From NCBI GenBank assembly GCA_019638705.1, contig JAHBTI010000004.1:1-64000 (forward strand): a DNA stretch of 64,000 nucleotides, given 5' to 3'. Both the position numbers and the translations under genes were made by a program. This DNA comes from Bacteroidota bacterium. Its GTDB lineage: Bacteria > Bacteroidota > Bacteroidia > B-17B0 > Aurantibacillaceae. The notes under the pieces are model-generated. The model ran no database searches. It was not told where the DNA came from and worked only from the letters and a program-made list of their open reading frames with translations. Positions 52,537-60,732 of this stretch are shown here, in pieces. Numbering within the stretch: position 1 is the first letter of the stretch; each line of letters begins with the position of its first letter.

Positions 52537-52611
52537 TTTTTCTGATTTTTTTTAGTGTGAGGTAAAAATAAAAAATATAAAACAAAAAATTGGCGGTTAC
52601 CCTTAAAAACT

Positions 52612-52619
52612 TATTTTTG
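52612..52619 (+). promoter_or_regulatory. -7 box of E2 gene
   Basis: TATTTTTG, exact match, 23 bases before ATG 52643. Confidence 0.5.
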
Positions 52620-52642
52620 TAACTCTTTTAAAAGAACAAACA

Positions 52643-53983
52643 ATGGCGAATTTTGATTTGATTATGCCTAAAATGGGCGAGAGTGTGGCAGAAGCCACCA
52701 TTATTAAATGGACTAAAAACGAAGGCGATAAAATTAAAGTTGATGAAACTGTATTGGAAATAGCCACCGACAAAGTGGACAGCGAAATTCCCTCGCCATT
52801 TGAAGGCACATTGGTAAAACGTTTGTTTAACGAAGGCGATGTGGTGCAAGTGGGCGCGGTGATTGGCGTGATTAGCAATGAAAACGGTGCAGCCGCCACA
52901 AGCGAAGCAGCAAAAACATCTGCACCAACCGAAACTAAAAAAGAAGTTGAAACCCTTGCTGCAAGTGCAAGCAAACCTGCCGTTGCCGCAGCAAAGAACG
53001 ATTACAGCCAAACCGAAAAATTTTATTCTCCCTTAGTAAAAAGCATTGCCAAAGAAGAAGGTATTTCTCTTGCCGAGTTAGACGGCATTAAAGGTACGGG
53101 TCAGGACGGGCGCGTAACCAAAGCCGATATTTTAGCTTATTTACCAAACCGCAATAAACAAACGGCAAGCGCAACAACAAGTGCTGCTGCACCTGCAAAA
53201 CCAACTGCAACCATAGCCGCAGGCGAAAATACCGTCATCGTTAATCGCCCTGCCGTAGCCGTTGGCGCAGGCGATGAAATTATTGAAATGGACAGAATGC
53301 GCAAAATGATTTCTGACCACTTGGTAATGAGCAAGCACGTTTCGCCGCACGTTACATCGTTTGTGGAAGCCGATGTTACCAACTTGGTGTTGTGGCGCGA
53401 TAAAGTGAAGAAAGAATTTGAAAAACGCGAGGGTGAAAAATTAACCTTTACACCTTTATTTATTGAAGCTGTTGCAAAAGCCATTAAAGATTTCCCGATG
53501 ATTAACGTGTCGGTTGACCAAACGGCGACTAAAATTATTAAACGCAAAAATATTAATATAGGTATGGCAACTGCCTTGCCTTCGGGCAATTTAATTGTCC
53601 CTGTAATTAAAAACGCCGATGAAAAAAATCTGTTGGGAATAACAAAATCTGTAAACGATTTGGCAAACCGCGCACGCAACAACAAACTTGCTCCCGATGA
53701 AATTCAGGGCGGAACGTTTACTTTAACCAACGTTGGCGGTTTTGGTAACGTTATGGGAACGCCGATTATCAATCAACCCCAAGTTGCCATTTTAGCGGTA
53801 GGAACTATTAAGAAAAAACCTGCCGTGATTGAAACACCGCAAGGCGACATGATTGGCATTCGTCAGTTTATGTTCCTCTCATTAAGTTACGACCACCGCG
53901 TAGTGGACGGTTCATTGGGCGGCAGCTTCGTTCGCCGCGTTGCCGATTATTTGGAGCAATGGGATTTGGACAGAAAAGTTTAA
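52643..53983 (+). CDS. Dihydrolipoamide acyltransferase (E2) of a 2-oxoacid dehydrogenase
   Basis: 446 residues. Lipoyl domain 1-78 (ATDKVDSEIP with lipoylated Lys44), Ala/Thr/Lys-rich linker, E3-binding domain about 130-170 (YSPLVKSIAKEEGISLAEL; TGQDGRVTKADIL), Ala-rich linker, and catalytic domain about 210-446 with SYDHRVVDG (His418, Asp422). The E2 core accepts acyl groups from E1. The fused E1 at 14764 is the likely partner type; being 35 kb away they are not an operon. Whether substrate is branched chain or pyruvate is not resolved. Confidence 0.93.
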   Translation: MANFDLIMPKMGESVAEATIIKWTKNEGDKIKVDETVLEIATDKVDSEIPSPFEGTLVKRLFNEGDVVQVGAVIGVISNENGAAATSEAAKTSAPTETKKEVETLAASASKPAVAAAKNDYSQTEKFYSPLVKSIAKEEGISLAELDGIKGTGQDGRVTKADILAYLPNRNKQTASATTSAAAPAKPTATIAAGENTVIVNRPAVAVGAGDEIIEMDRMRKMISDHLVMSKHVSPHVTSFVEADVTNLVLWRDKVKKEFEKREGEKLTFTPLFIEAVAKAIKDFPMINVSVDQTATKIIKRKNINIGMATALPSGNLIVPVIKNADEKNLLGITKSVNDLANRARNNKLAPDEIQGGTFTLTNVGGFGNVMGTPIINQPQVAILAVGTIKKKPAVIETPQGDMIGIRQFMFLSLSYDHRVVDGSLGGSFVRRVADYLEQWDLDRKV

Positions 53984-53986
53984 GTC

Positions 53987-54032
53987 TGTCGTTTCTCGAT
54001 ACGCCTCTTGTTGTCGGCTACTCGAAATGACA
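53987..54032. repeat. Dispersed palindromic repeat, family B
   Basis: TGTCGTTTCTCGATACGC and TACTCGAAATGACA arms, just after the E2 stop. Confidence 0.65.
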
Positions 54033-54593
54033 TTACCTTTCCGCTTCCCTGAAAATGCAACGTTCGTTTTTCAGCATATTACTTTCAGGTTCTACCAACA
54101 ATTTTATGCGCACGGCTTGCATTTCTTTTTTGTAAGAATTTTTTAATTCCTTGCGTTTAATGGCTTCCAAAAAACGTTTTACTTCTTCTTTACGCTCTAA
54201 AATTAATCCCGGAACTTGTGTGGGTTTGCCGTTTTCGTTTTTGGCAACCATAGTAAAATAAGAGGTGTTGGTGTGTTTTACCGTTCCTTTTTTAAAATCT
54301 TCGGCAATTACTTTAATGCCCACAATCATGGAGCTTTTGCCCACATAATTTACCGAAGCATACATCGTAACCATTTCGCCTACTTCCACAGGTTCAAGGA
54401 AATCAACATTGTCCACCGACACGGTTACGCAATAATTTCCCGCGTGCTTGGAGGCACAGGCGTAAGCCACTTTATCCATAAGCGACAACAAAATGCCACC
54501 GTGAATTTTTCCGCCGAAGTTGGCATAAGCAGGTATCATCAGCTCGCTTACCGTTGTTTGCGAGTAACGCACTTCTTTGTAATCTTCTTCCAT
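54033..54593 (-). CDS. Hotdog-fold acyl-CoA thioesterase
   Basis: 186 residues. ANFGGKIHGGILLSLMDKVAYACASKHAG (about 24-52) with the catalytic-region GGxxHGG pattern, VTVSVDNVDFLEPVEVGEMV and SMIVGIKVIAEDF are hotdog thioesterase (YciA/BFIT type) features. The C-terminal 50 residues (KRKELKNSYKKEMQAVRIK and onward) are an extra basic tail. Hydrolyses acyl-CoA; chain length unknown. Confidence 0.88.
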   Translation of the reverse strand: MEEDYKEVRYSQTTVSELMIPAYANFGGKIHGGILLSLMDKVAYACASKHAGNYCVTVSVDNVDFLEPVEVGEMVTMYASVNYVGKSSMIVGIKVIAEDFKKGTVKHTNTSYFTMVAKNENGKPTQVPGLILERKEEVKRFLEAIKRKELKNSYKKEMQAVRIKLLVEPESNMLKNERCIFREAER

Positions 54594-55210
54594 AATTAGT
54601 GTGTGTTTTAATTTCTCAAAAAGTACAGTTTTCTTTTACGCCAAACAAATCAGAATTTAGAGTCTGCTTTAAATTTTATCTGATTTTTTTGTTACATGTT
54701 TAACCCCGAAGGGGTAGCATGATTGTAAAAAAAACAATTAAACCAAAAACAAGAACCCCGAAAGGGGTGAAATATTAAAAACCACACTGTATCACCCTTT
54801 CAGGGTTTTGTGTCTTGTTTTTTATTGCATTATAATCATTTCATTCCTTCGGAATTTTTTCGCCATAGCATTTTTCCCGAAATAAAATTTAAACAGTTTC
54901 TTATTATGCCTTTGAAAAAAATGCTCTTATAAAACCTGATTTATGTCAGTAAGAAAACATGACATAAATCATATTTTTTTCTAAAAAAAATTGTGCAGTT
55001 TTGAAAAAAACAAATGTGAAAGCAATTGACAAAACAAACCATGTAAGTTGCGCTGTCATACTATTGAGCGCGTAAAGGTAATTAAAGACAATACGGAGGC
55101 GCGATTTGATTAAAGTTTTCAACAAACCAAAAAAATCACCATTTTAGGGGATAAGGAGGTATAAATTTTTAAAATACATTTGAACTTCATCGTTTCGAAA
55201 TTTTTTTTAA
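54594..55210. other. 617-bp intergenic region with several palindromes
   Basis: No gene seen. Contains AACCCCGAAGGGGT-type hairpins (54703-54715, 54755-54768) and an inverted copy ACCCTTTCAGGGT (54793-54805); the shared motif AAATTTAAACAGTTTCTTA (within 54879-54903); a perfect 11-bp inverted repeat at 54938-54970 followed by T8; AAGGAGGT at 55153-55160; and a -7 box TACATTTG at 55175-55182 for the XRE gene. Confidence 0.6.
54938..54970. repeat. Perfect 11-bp inverted repeat followed by T8
   Basis: GATTTATGTCA (54938-54948) and TGACATAAATC (54960-54970), 11-base loop, then ATATTTTTTTTC. Reads as a plus-strand terminator or an operator. Confidence 0.6.
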
Positions 55211-55594
55211 GTGAAGAAAGACTACCGAGATATAAATATTGCTGCCGTGGTATATGCGCTAAGGAAGTGGAAAAAACTGCCCCAGCTATATTTTGCCGAT
55301 ACGCTGCACATAGACCGTACCAACTATGGCAGAATGGAAAGTGGGGAAACGGTTATTTCGGGTGTGAGGCTCAAAGAAATTGCAGATTTGCTGGGTGTTA
55401 GCATTGCAGCCATACACACGTTTGCCGACAGCATTGTGCATATTGATTTTAAAACTATGAGCATAAGCCGTATGTTGGATTTGTTTGAAAGCGGAAATGC
55501 TGCCGAAAAAGACAATTTTACTGCCGAAGAACTCCACATTATTTATTCGTATATAAAAGCCTATTTTGGAAATAAGGCTACACCTCACCCATAG
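55211..55594 (+). CDS. XRE-family regulator
   Basis: 127 residues from GTG 55211, 28 bases after the -7 box TACATTTG (55175-55182). HTH about 10-65: NIAAVVYALRKWKKLPQLYFADTLHIDRTNYGRMESGE, then LKEIADLLGVSIAAIHTF. The C-terminal half (70-127) is helical. Followed by paired 17-bp palindromes and then a lipoprotein and T9SS gene: the same layout as the XRE gene at 32786. Confidence 0.85.
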   Translation: MKKDYRDINIAAVVYALRKWKKLPQLYFADTLHIDRTNYGRMESGETVISGVRLKEIADLLGVSIAAIHTFADSIVHIDFKTMSISRMLDLFESGNAAEKDNFTAEELHIIYSYIKAYFGNKATPHP

Positions 55595-55606
55595 CAGGTG
55601 CGCAAA

Positions 55607-55685
55607 GGTGCAGATTATGCACCCGAAATTTCAGCTAATGTGCGCAAAGGTGCATAAAGGTGCGCAAAGGTGCGTTTTATGCACC
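55607..55685. promoter_or_regulatory. Paired GGTGC palindromes with GTGCGCAAA repeats
   Basis: GGTGCAGATTATGCACC (55607-55623) and GGTGCGTTTTATGCACC (55669-55685) are 17-bp palindromes in copies of a longer repeat (GTGCGCAAAGGTGC units). They lie between the XRE gene and the lipoprotein start 55754. Candidate operators. Confidence 0.5.
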
Positions 55686-55753
55686 CGATTTTTCTTGTTT
55701 CTCTAACTTTTACGTTAAACCTTTGCTGCCATAACTTTTTAAATTTAATTAGT

Positions 55754-56869
55754 ATGAAAAAAGTAAAACTAAAATTGGGCGCAACCATAGTTGCTTGCGC
55801 GCTAACAACAGGACTTATAGTTGTGTCCTGTAAAAAAGACAAAACGTATACTGCGAACAACGAAACAACGCCTGTAAATGCAAAAAACGGGAAGATTAAA
55901 TCTCTGCAATGCAGTAACCTGTCGGGCAAGCAGGTTTTACAAATGGTAAAAACCTTTAAACAAAGCTCGCAAAATGCGGCAAAAACAAGCAGTTTAGATG
56001 TAGAAGATGCTTTGCCACTTGATAGTGCCGAGTTTTTAATAGAGGCTACGCTTAATTACGACTTTGACTACCATGCAGACTCTATTATAGGCAACGAAGA
56101 ACACTCTGACACGTTTACCTTTACTACTATGGCAGACGGAAGAATTGCCGTAGATGAAATGCAGCGGTTATATAGCGTAATGGGGAGTGCTATTAGTGAC
56201 TATGTGAGTGCAGACCGAAAAATTGCTGTGGTAGATTTAGAAACATTTACTGAAGCAGGTGGTGGCCATTTTGAACTTACAACAGTAGTAATAAAAGGAC
56301 CTATCCGCGTTCCTTTTCCCCCTGCTTTACCCCCTTGCGGTTTCCCTATAGGTGCAACTGTTTACGCGCTTGATAATCCCACCACTATTAACAACCAAAT
56401 TGGTTGCACATATGTTGGAAACCCTGTAAACGCCGCACCTATTTACCGAAATTGCTTAGAATGTTTAGACCCCGATGAAATTTGCACGGACATTAATGGT
56501 TATCCTGTTCCAATGCAAACTTTTTATTGGGGCGTATTTAATGCTCCTGCCCACAGATTTATTCCAAATAATACCCAAAGTGTACCGAGTACGCCTTATT
56601 TGCATATATCGCAACTGTGCGTAAACGGCAACTGGAACAACGCGCTTTATTTCTATAATAGTTCAGGCAATTTGCAGTTTAGTAATTCTCTTAATTCCTG
56701 CTATAATTTCTTTGCTAATCAATTTACCGGCTTTGTAAGGTGCGATAATACTTTTATGATTGATACGGATTGGGCTTTTAATGGTGCTCCCCAAAATCAT
56801 GTAACTCAATGTTGGGATATAAAAGTAAAATATGCACAGGGCTTCTATTGTTACGATTATATAGATTAA
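55754..56869 (+). CDS. Hypothetical lipoprotein
   Basis: 371 residues from ATG 55754, chosen over an upstream TTG because a signal with lipobox VVSC (Cys26) follows it directly. The first 150 residues have a helical then beta pattern (ALPLDSAEFLIEATLNYDFDYHA; TFTFTTMADGRIAVDEMQ). A Pro/Cys-rich segment PPALPPCGFPIG is followed by a region with several Cys (NCLECLDPDEICTDING). No family recognised. Its palindromic terminator and the next gene's promoter are adjacent. Confidence 0.75.
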   Translation: MKKVKLKLGATIVACALTTGLIVVSCKKDKTYTANNETTPVNAKNGKIKSLQCSNLSGKQVLQMVKTFKQSSQNAAKTSSLDVEDALPLDSAEFLIEATLNYDFDYHADSIIGNEEHSDTFTFTTMADGRIAVDEMQRLYSVMGSAISDYVSADRKIAVVDLETFTEAGGGHFELTTVVIKGPIRVPFPPALPPCGFPIGATVYALDNPTTINNQIGCTYVGNPVNAAPIYRNCLECLDPDEICTDINGYPVPMQTFYWGVFNAPAHRFIPNNTQSVPSTPYLHISQLCVNGNWNNALYFYNSSGNLQFSNSLNSCYNFFANQFTGFVRCDNTFMIDTDWAFNGAPQNHVTQCWDIKVKYAQGFYCYDYID

Positions 56870-56882
56870 TTCTTAATTTATT

Positions 56883-56927
56883 AAGTAAAAACAAAAGAGA
56901 AAACTGTTTTCTCTTTTGTTTTTACTT
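56883..56927 (+). terminator. 45-bp perfect palindromic terminator
   Basis: Perfect 21-bp arms (56883-56903 and 56907-56927) around CTG, starting AAGTAAAAACAAAAGAG. Followed at once by TATTTTTG. Ends the lipoprotein gene. Confidence 0.85.
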
Positions 56928-56935
56928 TATTTTTG
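56928..56935 (+). promoter_or_regulatory. -7 box of the T9SS gene
   Basis: TATTTTTG immediately after the terminator palindrome, 32 bases before ATG 56968. Exact TAnnTTTG match. Confidence 0.55.
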
Positions 56936-56967
56936 TTATCACCAAGCCATTATTAAAAACAAACAAA

Positions 56968-58881
56968 ATGAAAAAATTTATTCTTTTTATTATTTTATTT
57001 TTTTGTGCGCTTGTTGTACCTGCACAAAACGAACTTACCAAATGGTATTTTGGCAATCATGCCGCATTGGATTTTATGACCGACCCGCCAACCGTTTTAA
57101 ATAACAGCGCAATGTATCAGGTTGAAGGTTCTTCAAGCATAGCCGATGCCACAGGTAATTTATTGTTTTATACCAATGGCAGAACGATATGGAACAAATA
57201 TCACGCCGTAATGGATACGGGATTGTTGGGACATTTTTCTACGGCTCAATCTGCGCTTATTGTTAAGCAGCCCAATAATCTCAATTTGTATTATGTTTTT
57301 ACAATGGCGGTTTGTGGAGATACGCTTGGTTTAAATTATTCCATAGTAGATATGAGTTTAGCGGCAGGCGCTGGTTCTGTTATAGCAAAAAATATCCCTT
57401 TATATAGTGCCTCATGTACCGAACAACTTGCGGCTACCAAGCACGCCAACGGTGTAGATTGTTGGATAATGATACATGAATTAGGCTCAAATAATTTCAG
57501 AGCCTATCTTCTTACTGCCGCAGGATTAAATGCTACGGCAGTTATTTCATCTGTAGGGACAATTTACCCATTTGGACAAAATCCACCGGGTTTTTTTATG
57601 GCTGAAGCAATAGGTTATATGAAATTTTCTCATACAGGGGCTAAAGTTGCTTCTTGTATGCCGAATGTTCTGCTTAATTGGAATGATAGGCTTATGGAGT
57701 TATATGATTTCAATAACAGCACAGGTATAGTCAGTAATCCGTTAACTATAAACGTTCGTAGTTATGATTGCGAATTTTCACCTGACGGAACAAAATTTTA
57801 TTCTGAAGGTGAATATGTTTTTGTAACACCCGTTGAGTATGTAACACCCGTAATACAATGGGATTTGAATGCAGGTTCAAACGCTGCTATCCTTTCTTCT
57901 TCCGTAACCATAGCTGTCGTTAGTCCAACACTCTCTTACCCTGCAAACATGAAGTTAGCACCTAACGGGAAAATATATATTTTGGAATCCTCAGGTTCCG
58001 CACATTATTTTAGTGTTATCAATAATCCCAATGCCTTAGGAGCAGCTTGTAGTTTTTCTTATGCGGCGCAATCTGTTAGTGCCGTTATCAATCCTACTCT
58101 TACTTCCGATGCGCGACTTAGTATGCCTAATATGCTCTCGCCTTGTGCTCTTTATATTACAGGGTTAAACGGTAGTAGCGGTATTTGTAATAGTGCTACA
58201 ACAACAACTGCCTCGCTCAATGTTTTAACCACCAATTTAGGTGATGTTAATTATCGGTGGAGTAACGGAACTACAACTTACACTACATCTATGCCTCAAA
58301 TAAACAACCTAATAGCAGGACATTGGAGTGTTACAGCAACAAACACAATTGGTTGTGCTGCATATACAACATTTACTATTTCGCAATATGATTCCAACAT
58401 CATAAATATTTCAAGTACTAATACAGATGTAGTATGTGCCGGAAATACAATTACACTTACCGCGAGTGGCGCAGATACTTACACATGGAATACCTCACAA
58501 ACAGGGGCAAGCATAACTGTAACCCCTGCTGTTACTATAATATATGCCGCGTATGGAACTGATGAATACGGTTGCGAAAGCAGCAGCAATCAAATTCTTG
58601 TTTCTGTTTCGCCTTGCACAGGTGTTGATGAATTAGAAAATGGGAATGATGAATTGAAAATTTACCCAAACCCTGTAAATAAAATTTTAAATGTTGAAAG
58701 CCCCCTAAGCCCCAAAGAGGGAACAATTAAAATGTATGTGTACGACATTTTAGGCAATGTGATTTTGAATGAAAAAGTAAACATTGAAAACAATGTGGCG
58801 CAAATAAACATAAGCGCATTAAAAAGCGGAATGTATTTTATAAAAATTGGCAACGCCACACAAAAGTTTGTGAAAGAATAG
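56968..58881 (+). CDS. WYFG-family T9SS cargo protein
   Basis: 637 residues from ATG 56968. Signal peptide ends at VPAQ. Family N-domain: NELTKWYFGNHAALDFMT, LLFYTNGRTIWNKYH, YSIVDMSLAAGAG, and FSPDGTKFYSEGEY; this resembles the beta-propeller-like N-domains of Bacteroidota surface proteins. Two Ig-like segments (about 415-555; CNSATTTTASLNVL, VVCAGNTITLTASG) precede a type A sorting domain (IYPNPVNK to QKFVKE). Its sorting domain holds an in-frame insertion PLSPKEGT from dispersed repeat DNA (58700-58725). Paralogue of the gene at 1-1532. Confidence 0.88.
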   Translation: MKKFILFIILFFCALVVPAQNELTKWYFGNHAALDFMTDPPTVLNNSAMYQVEGSSSIADATGNLLFYTNGRTIWNKYHAVMDTGLLGHFSTAQSALIVKQPNNLNLYYVFTMAVCGDTLGLNYSIVDMSLAAGAGSVIAKNIPLYSASCTEQLAATKHANGVDCWIMIHELGSNNFRAYLLTAAGLNATAVISSVGTIYPFGQNPPGFFMAEAIGYMKFSHTGAKVASCMPNVLLNWNDRLMELYDFNNSTGIVSNPLTINVRSYDCEFSPDGTKFYSEGEYVFVTPVEYVTPVIQWDLNAGSNAAILSSSVTIAVVSPTLSYPANMKLAPNGKIYILESSGSAHYFSVINNPNALGAACSFSYAAQSVSAVINPTLTSDARLSMPNMLSPCALYITGLNGSSGICNSATTTTASLNVLTTNLGDVNYRWSNGTTTYTTSMPQINNLIAGHWSVTATNTIGCAAYTTFTISQYDSNIINISSTNTDVVCAGNTITLTASGADTYTWNTSQTGASITVTPAVTIIYAAYGTDEYGCESSSNQILVSVSPCTGVDELENGNDELKIYPNPVNKILNVESPLSPKEGTIKMYVYDILGNVILNEKVNIENNVAQINISALKSGMYFIKIGNATQKFVKE

Positions 58882-59077
58882 TCACTTCTCGATACGCTCT
58901 CATTCTTCGGGCTACTCGAAGTGACAACTGTCAGTTCGAGTAGGTTTGCTGCCTCTTTGCAAACCGTATCGAGAACTGAAGCCGTAAAATCACTTCTCGA
59001 TACGCCTCTTATCGTCGGCTACTCGAAGTGACAGAGCTTCTCGATACGCCCTCATTCTTCGGGCTACTCGAAGTGAC
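58881..59077. repeat. Cluster of four palindromic repeats, family B
   Basis: Copies at 58881-58925, 58927-58981 (inverted, shorter core), 58990-59032 and 59036-59077, each with GTCACTTCTCGATACGC / CTACTCGAAGTGAC arms. Located between the T9SS gene and the GT4 gene. Confidence 0.85.
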
Positions 59078-59107
59078 AGGGGGGATACGCCCCCGCAACA
59101 TTTTCTT

Positions 59108-59132
59108 GAAATAAAATTTAAACAGTTTCTTA
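59108..59132. repeat. Shared 25-nt motif copy
   Basis: Identical over 25 bases to 54879-54903, partly to 12571-12587 and 32475-32494; core AAATTTAAACAGTTTCTTA. Confidence 0.65.
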
Positions 59133-59142
59133 GAATTTCATT

Positions 59143-59150
59143 TATGTTTG
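59143..59150 (+). promoter_or_regulatory. -7 box of second GT4 gene
   Basis: TATGTTTG, exact TAnnTTTG match. If used, transcription starts near 59154, so TTG 59160 is more likely than TTG 59148 as start. Confidence 0.45.
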
Positions 59151-60302
59151 CATTTCAATTTGAAATCTTTAAAAATATTCATCATCGGACCTGCGTTTCC
59201 GTTGCGTGGAGGTCCTGCGCAGTTTAACGAAAATTTGTGTGCTGAACTAAACAAAGCAGGACACGATGCGCAAATAATTTCATACTCGTTGCAATACCCT
59301 AATTTTTTATTCCCCGGTTCAAGTCAGTATGAGCAGAGTCGGGAAGCACCGCCGAATTTGAAAATTCATACCTTGATTAATACCGTAAATCCTTTTAACT
59401 GGTTTAAGGTGGCGGCGTTCATCAAAAAACAAAAACCCGATTTTATTTTGTTTCGTTATTGGTTGCCGTTTTTTGGCGCATCGTTGGGAACGATTGCGCG
59501 TTTGGTAAAATCAAAAACTACGGTGTTGGCGTTAACGGATAATATTATTCCGCACGAAAAACGTTTTGGCGATAATATTTTGACAAAGTATTTTGTAAAA
59601 AGTTGTCACGGGTTTATTGCCATGAGCAAAACGGTATTGAACGATATTTCAAAATTTTCCAAAACAGAAAACAAGGCTTACAGTCCGCACCCCATGTACG
59701 AAACCTACGGACAACCTGTTTCAAAACAAGAAGCGCGACAAAAATTAAACTTAAACCAAGACGATAAAATTATTTTGTTTTTTGGCTTAATCCGTCATTA
59801 CAAAGGCTTGGATTTTTTGATTGAAGCCATGAGTGCCGATGATATAAAAAAGCAAAATATCAAATTGCTGATTGCAGGCGAATTTTACGAAGACAAACAA
59901 CCCTATTTGGATTTGATTGCAAAACATAAGTTGCAGTCGCACATTATTTTGCACGATACATTTATTGCCAACGAAGATGTGCGGTATTATTTCTGTGCAA
60001 GTAATTTGGTGGCGCAAACCTACCGCAATGCCACCAACAGCGGCGTTACCATGGTTGGTTATTACTACGAAAAACCCATGTTGGTAAGCAATGTAGGCGG
60101 CTTGGCTGAAATTGTTCCGAATGAAAAATGCGGTTATGTGGTTGAAACTTCCGTTCCAAAAATCTCCGAAAAAATTTTGGATTACTTTTCTCAAAACAGA
60201 GAACAAGCCTTTACTCAAAATGTTATTGCCGAAAAGAAAAAATACGAGTGGAGGGCGTTTATTGAGGCTTTAATTGGGCTTTATGGGAAAGCGAAGCGAT
60301 AA
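59148..60302 (+). CDS. Family GT4 glycosyltransferase
   Basis: 384 residues from TTG 59148; TTG 59160 is the alternative. GT-B fold with PAFPLRGGPAQFNENL near the N-terminus, acceptor-domain LNTVNPFNWFKV-like segment, and C-domain ILFFGLIRHYKGLDFLIEAM; the E-x7-E region is replaced by TNSGVTMVGYYYEKPMLVSN with a following GGLAEIV. Transfers a sugar from a nucleotide-sugar; specificity unknown. The upstream repeat-motif-promoter pattern is shared with the GT4 gene at 12611. Confidence 0.83.
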   Translation: MHFNLKSLKIFIIGPAFPLRGGPAQFNENLCAELNKAGHDAQIISYSLQYPNFLFPGSSQYEQSREAPPNLKIHTLINTVNPFNWFKVAAFIKKQKPDFILFRYWLPFFGASLGTIARLVKSKTTVLALTDNIIPHEKRFGDNILTKYFVKSCHGFIAMSKTVLNDISKFSKTENKAYSPHPMYETYGQPVSKQEARQKLNLNQDDKIILFFGLIRHYKGLDFLIEAMSADDIKKQNIKLLIAGEFYEDKQPYLDLIAKHKLQSHIILHDTFIANEDVRYYFCASNLVAQTYRNATNSGVTMVGYYYEKPMLVSNVGGLAEIVPNEKCGYVVETSVPKISEKILDYFSQNREQAFTQNVIAEKKKYEWRAFIEALIGLYGKAKR

Positions 60303-60313
60303 ATTATTCTATA

Positions 60314-60469
60314 TCACCTACTTTTTCGTTCCTTTTTAACAGCTTTTTTTATTTGAGATTTTTTACTCCATTGATTTAATTCAGAGTTAGAATCATTGGC
60401 TTGCTCGTTAAGTTCGGCTTTAGTTAAGCCTTTGAAATTCTTTTTTGTTATATGAATGCTTCTTGACAT
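60314..60469 (-). CDS. 51-aa small protein of the DUF4160/DUF2442 unit
   Basis: ATG 60469 to TGA 60314: MSRSIHITKKNFKGLTKAE then a Lys/Ser/Gln-rich helix ending KKERKSR. Highly basic. Starts 8 bases after the DUF2442 gene on the same strand. Too short for firm family assignment; possibly a third component or an RNA/DNA-binding peptide. Confidence 0.55.
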   Translation of the reverse strand: MSRSIHITKKNFKGLTKAELNEQANDSNSELNQWSKKSQIKKAVKKERKSR

Positions 60470-60477
60470 CGTAAAAA

Positions 60478-60729
60478 TTACACAAAAGAATATTTATAAT
60501 CCTCGTATCTTCCCAAAAGTTCGCTTACATGAATAACTTCATCTGCGTTATCAAAAATAATTGTTTCGCCGTCGGCAATAAATATTTTTCCTAATCTACC
60601 TTTTAAGAATGGGAATAATTTTTTAGGCGTGTAAAGTTCTCGTCCGTCTTCAAACTTTACAAACAATTTTGAGCCTATCACTTTAGCTTTTAATATTTGC
60701 GGCTTTACGCCAACTATGCCTAATGTCAT
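60478..60729 (-). CDS. DUF2442 protein
   Basis: 83 residues. VKPQILKAKVIGSKLFVKFEDGRELYTPKKLFP is the DUF2442 beta domain followed by DGETIIFDNADEVIHVSELLG. DUF2442 genes usually sit next to DUF4160 genes, as here (4 bases apart), and are thought to form toxin-antitoxin-like pairs, unproven in activity. Confidence 0.85.
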   Translation of the reverse strand: MTLGIVGVKPQILKAKVIGSKLFVKFEDGRELYTPKKLFPFLKGRLGKIFIADGETIIFDNADEVIHVSELLGRYEDYKYSFV

Positions 60730-60732
60730 GAT

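Noticed and set aside
55153-55160. AAGGAGGT as ribosome binding site
   Set aside because: No start codon in the right window (nearest usable GTG is 50 bases away), and Bacteroidota rarely use this sequence.
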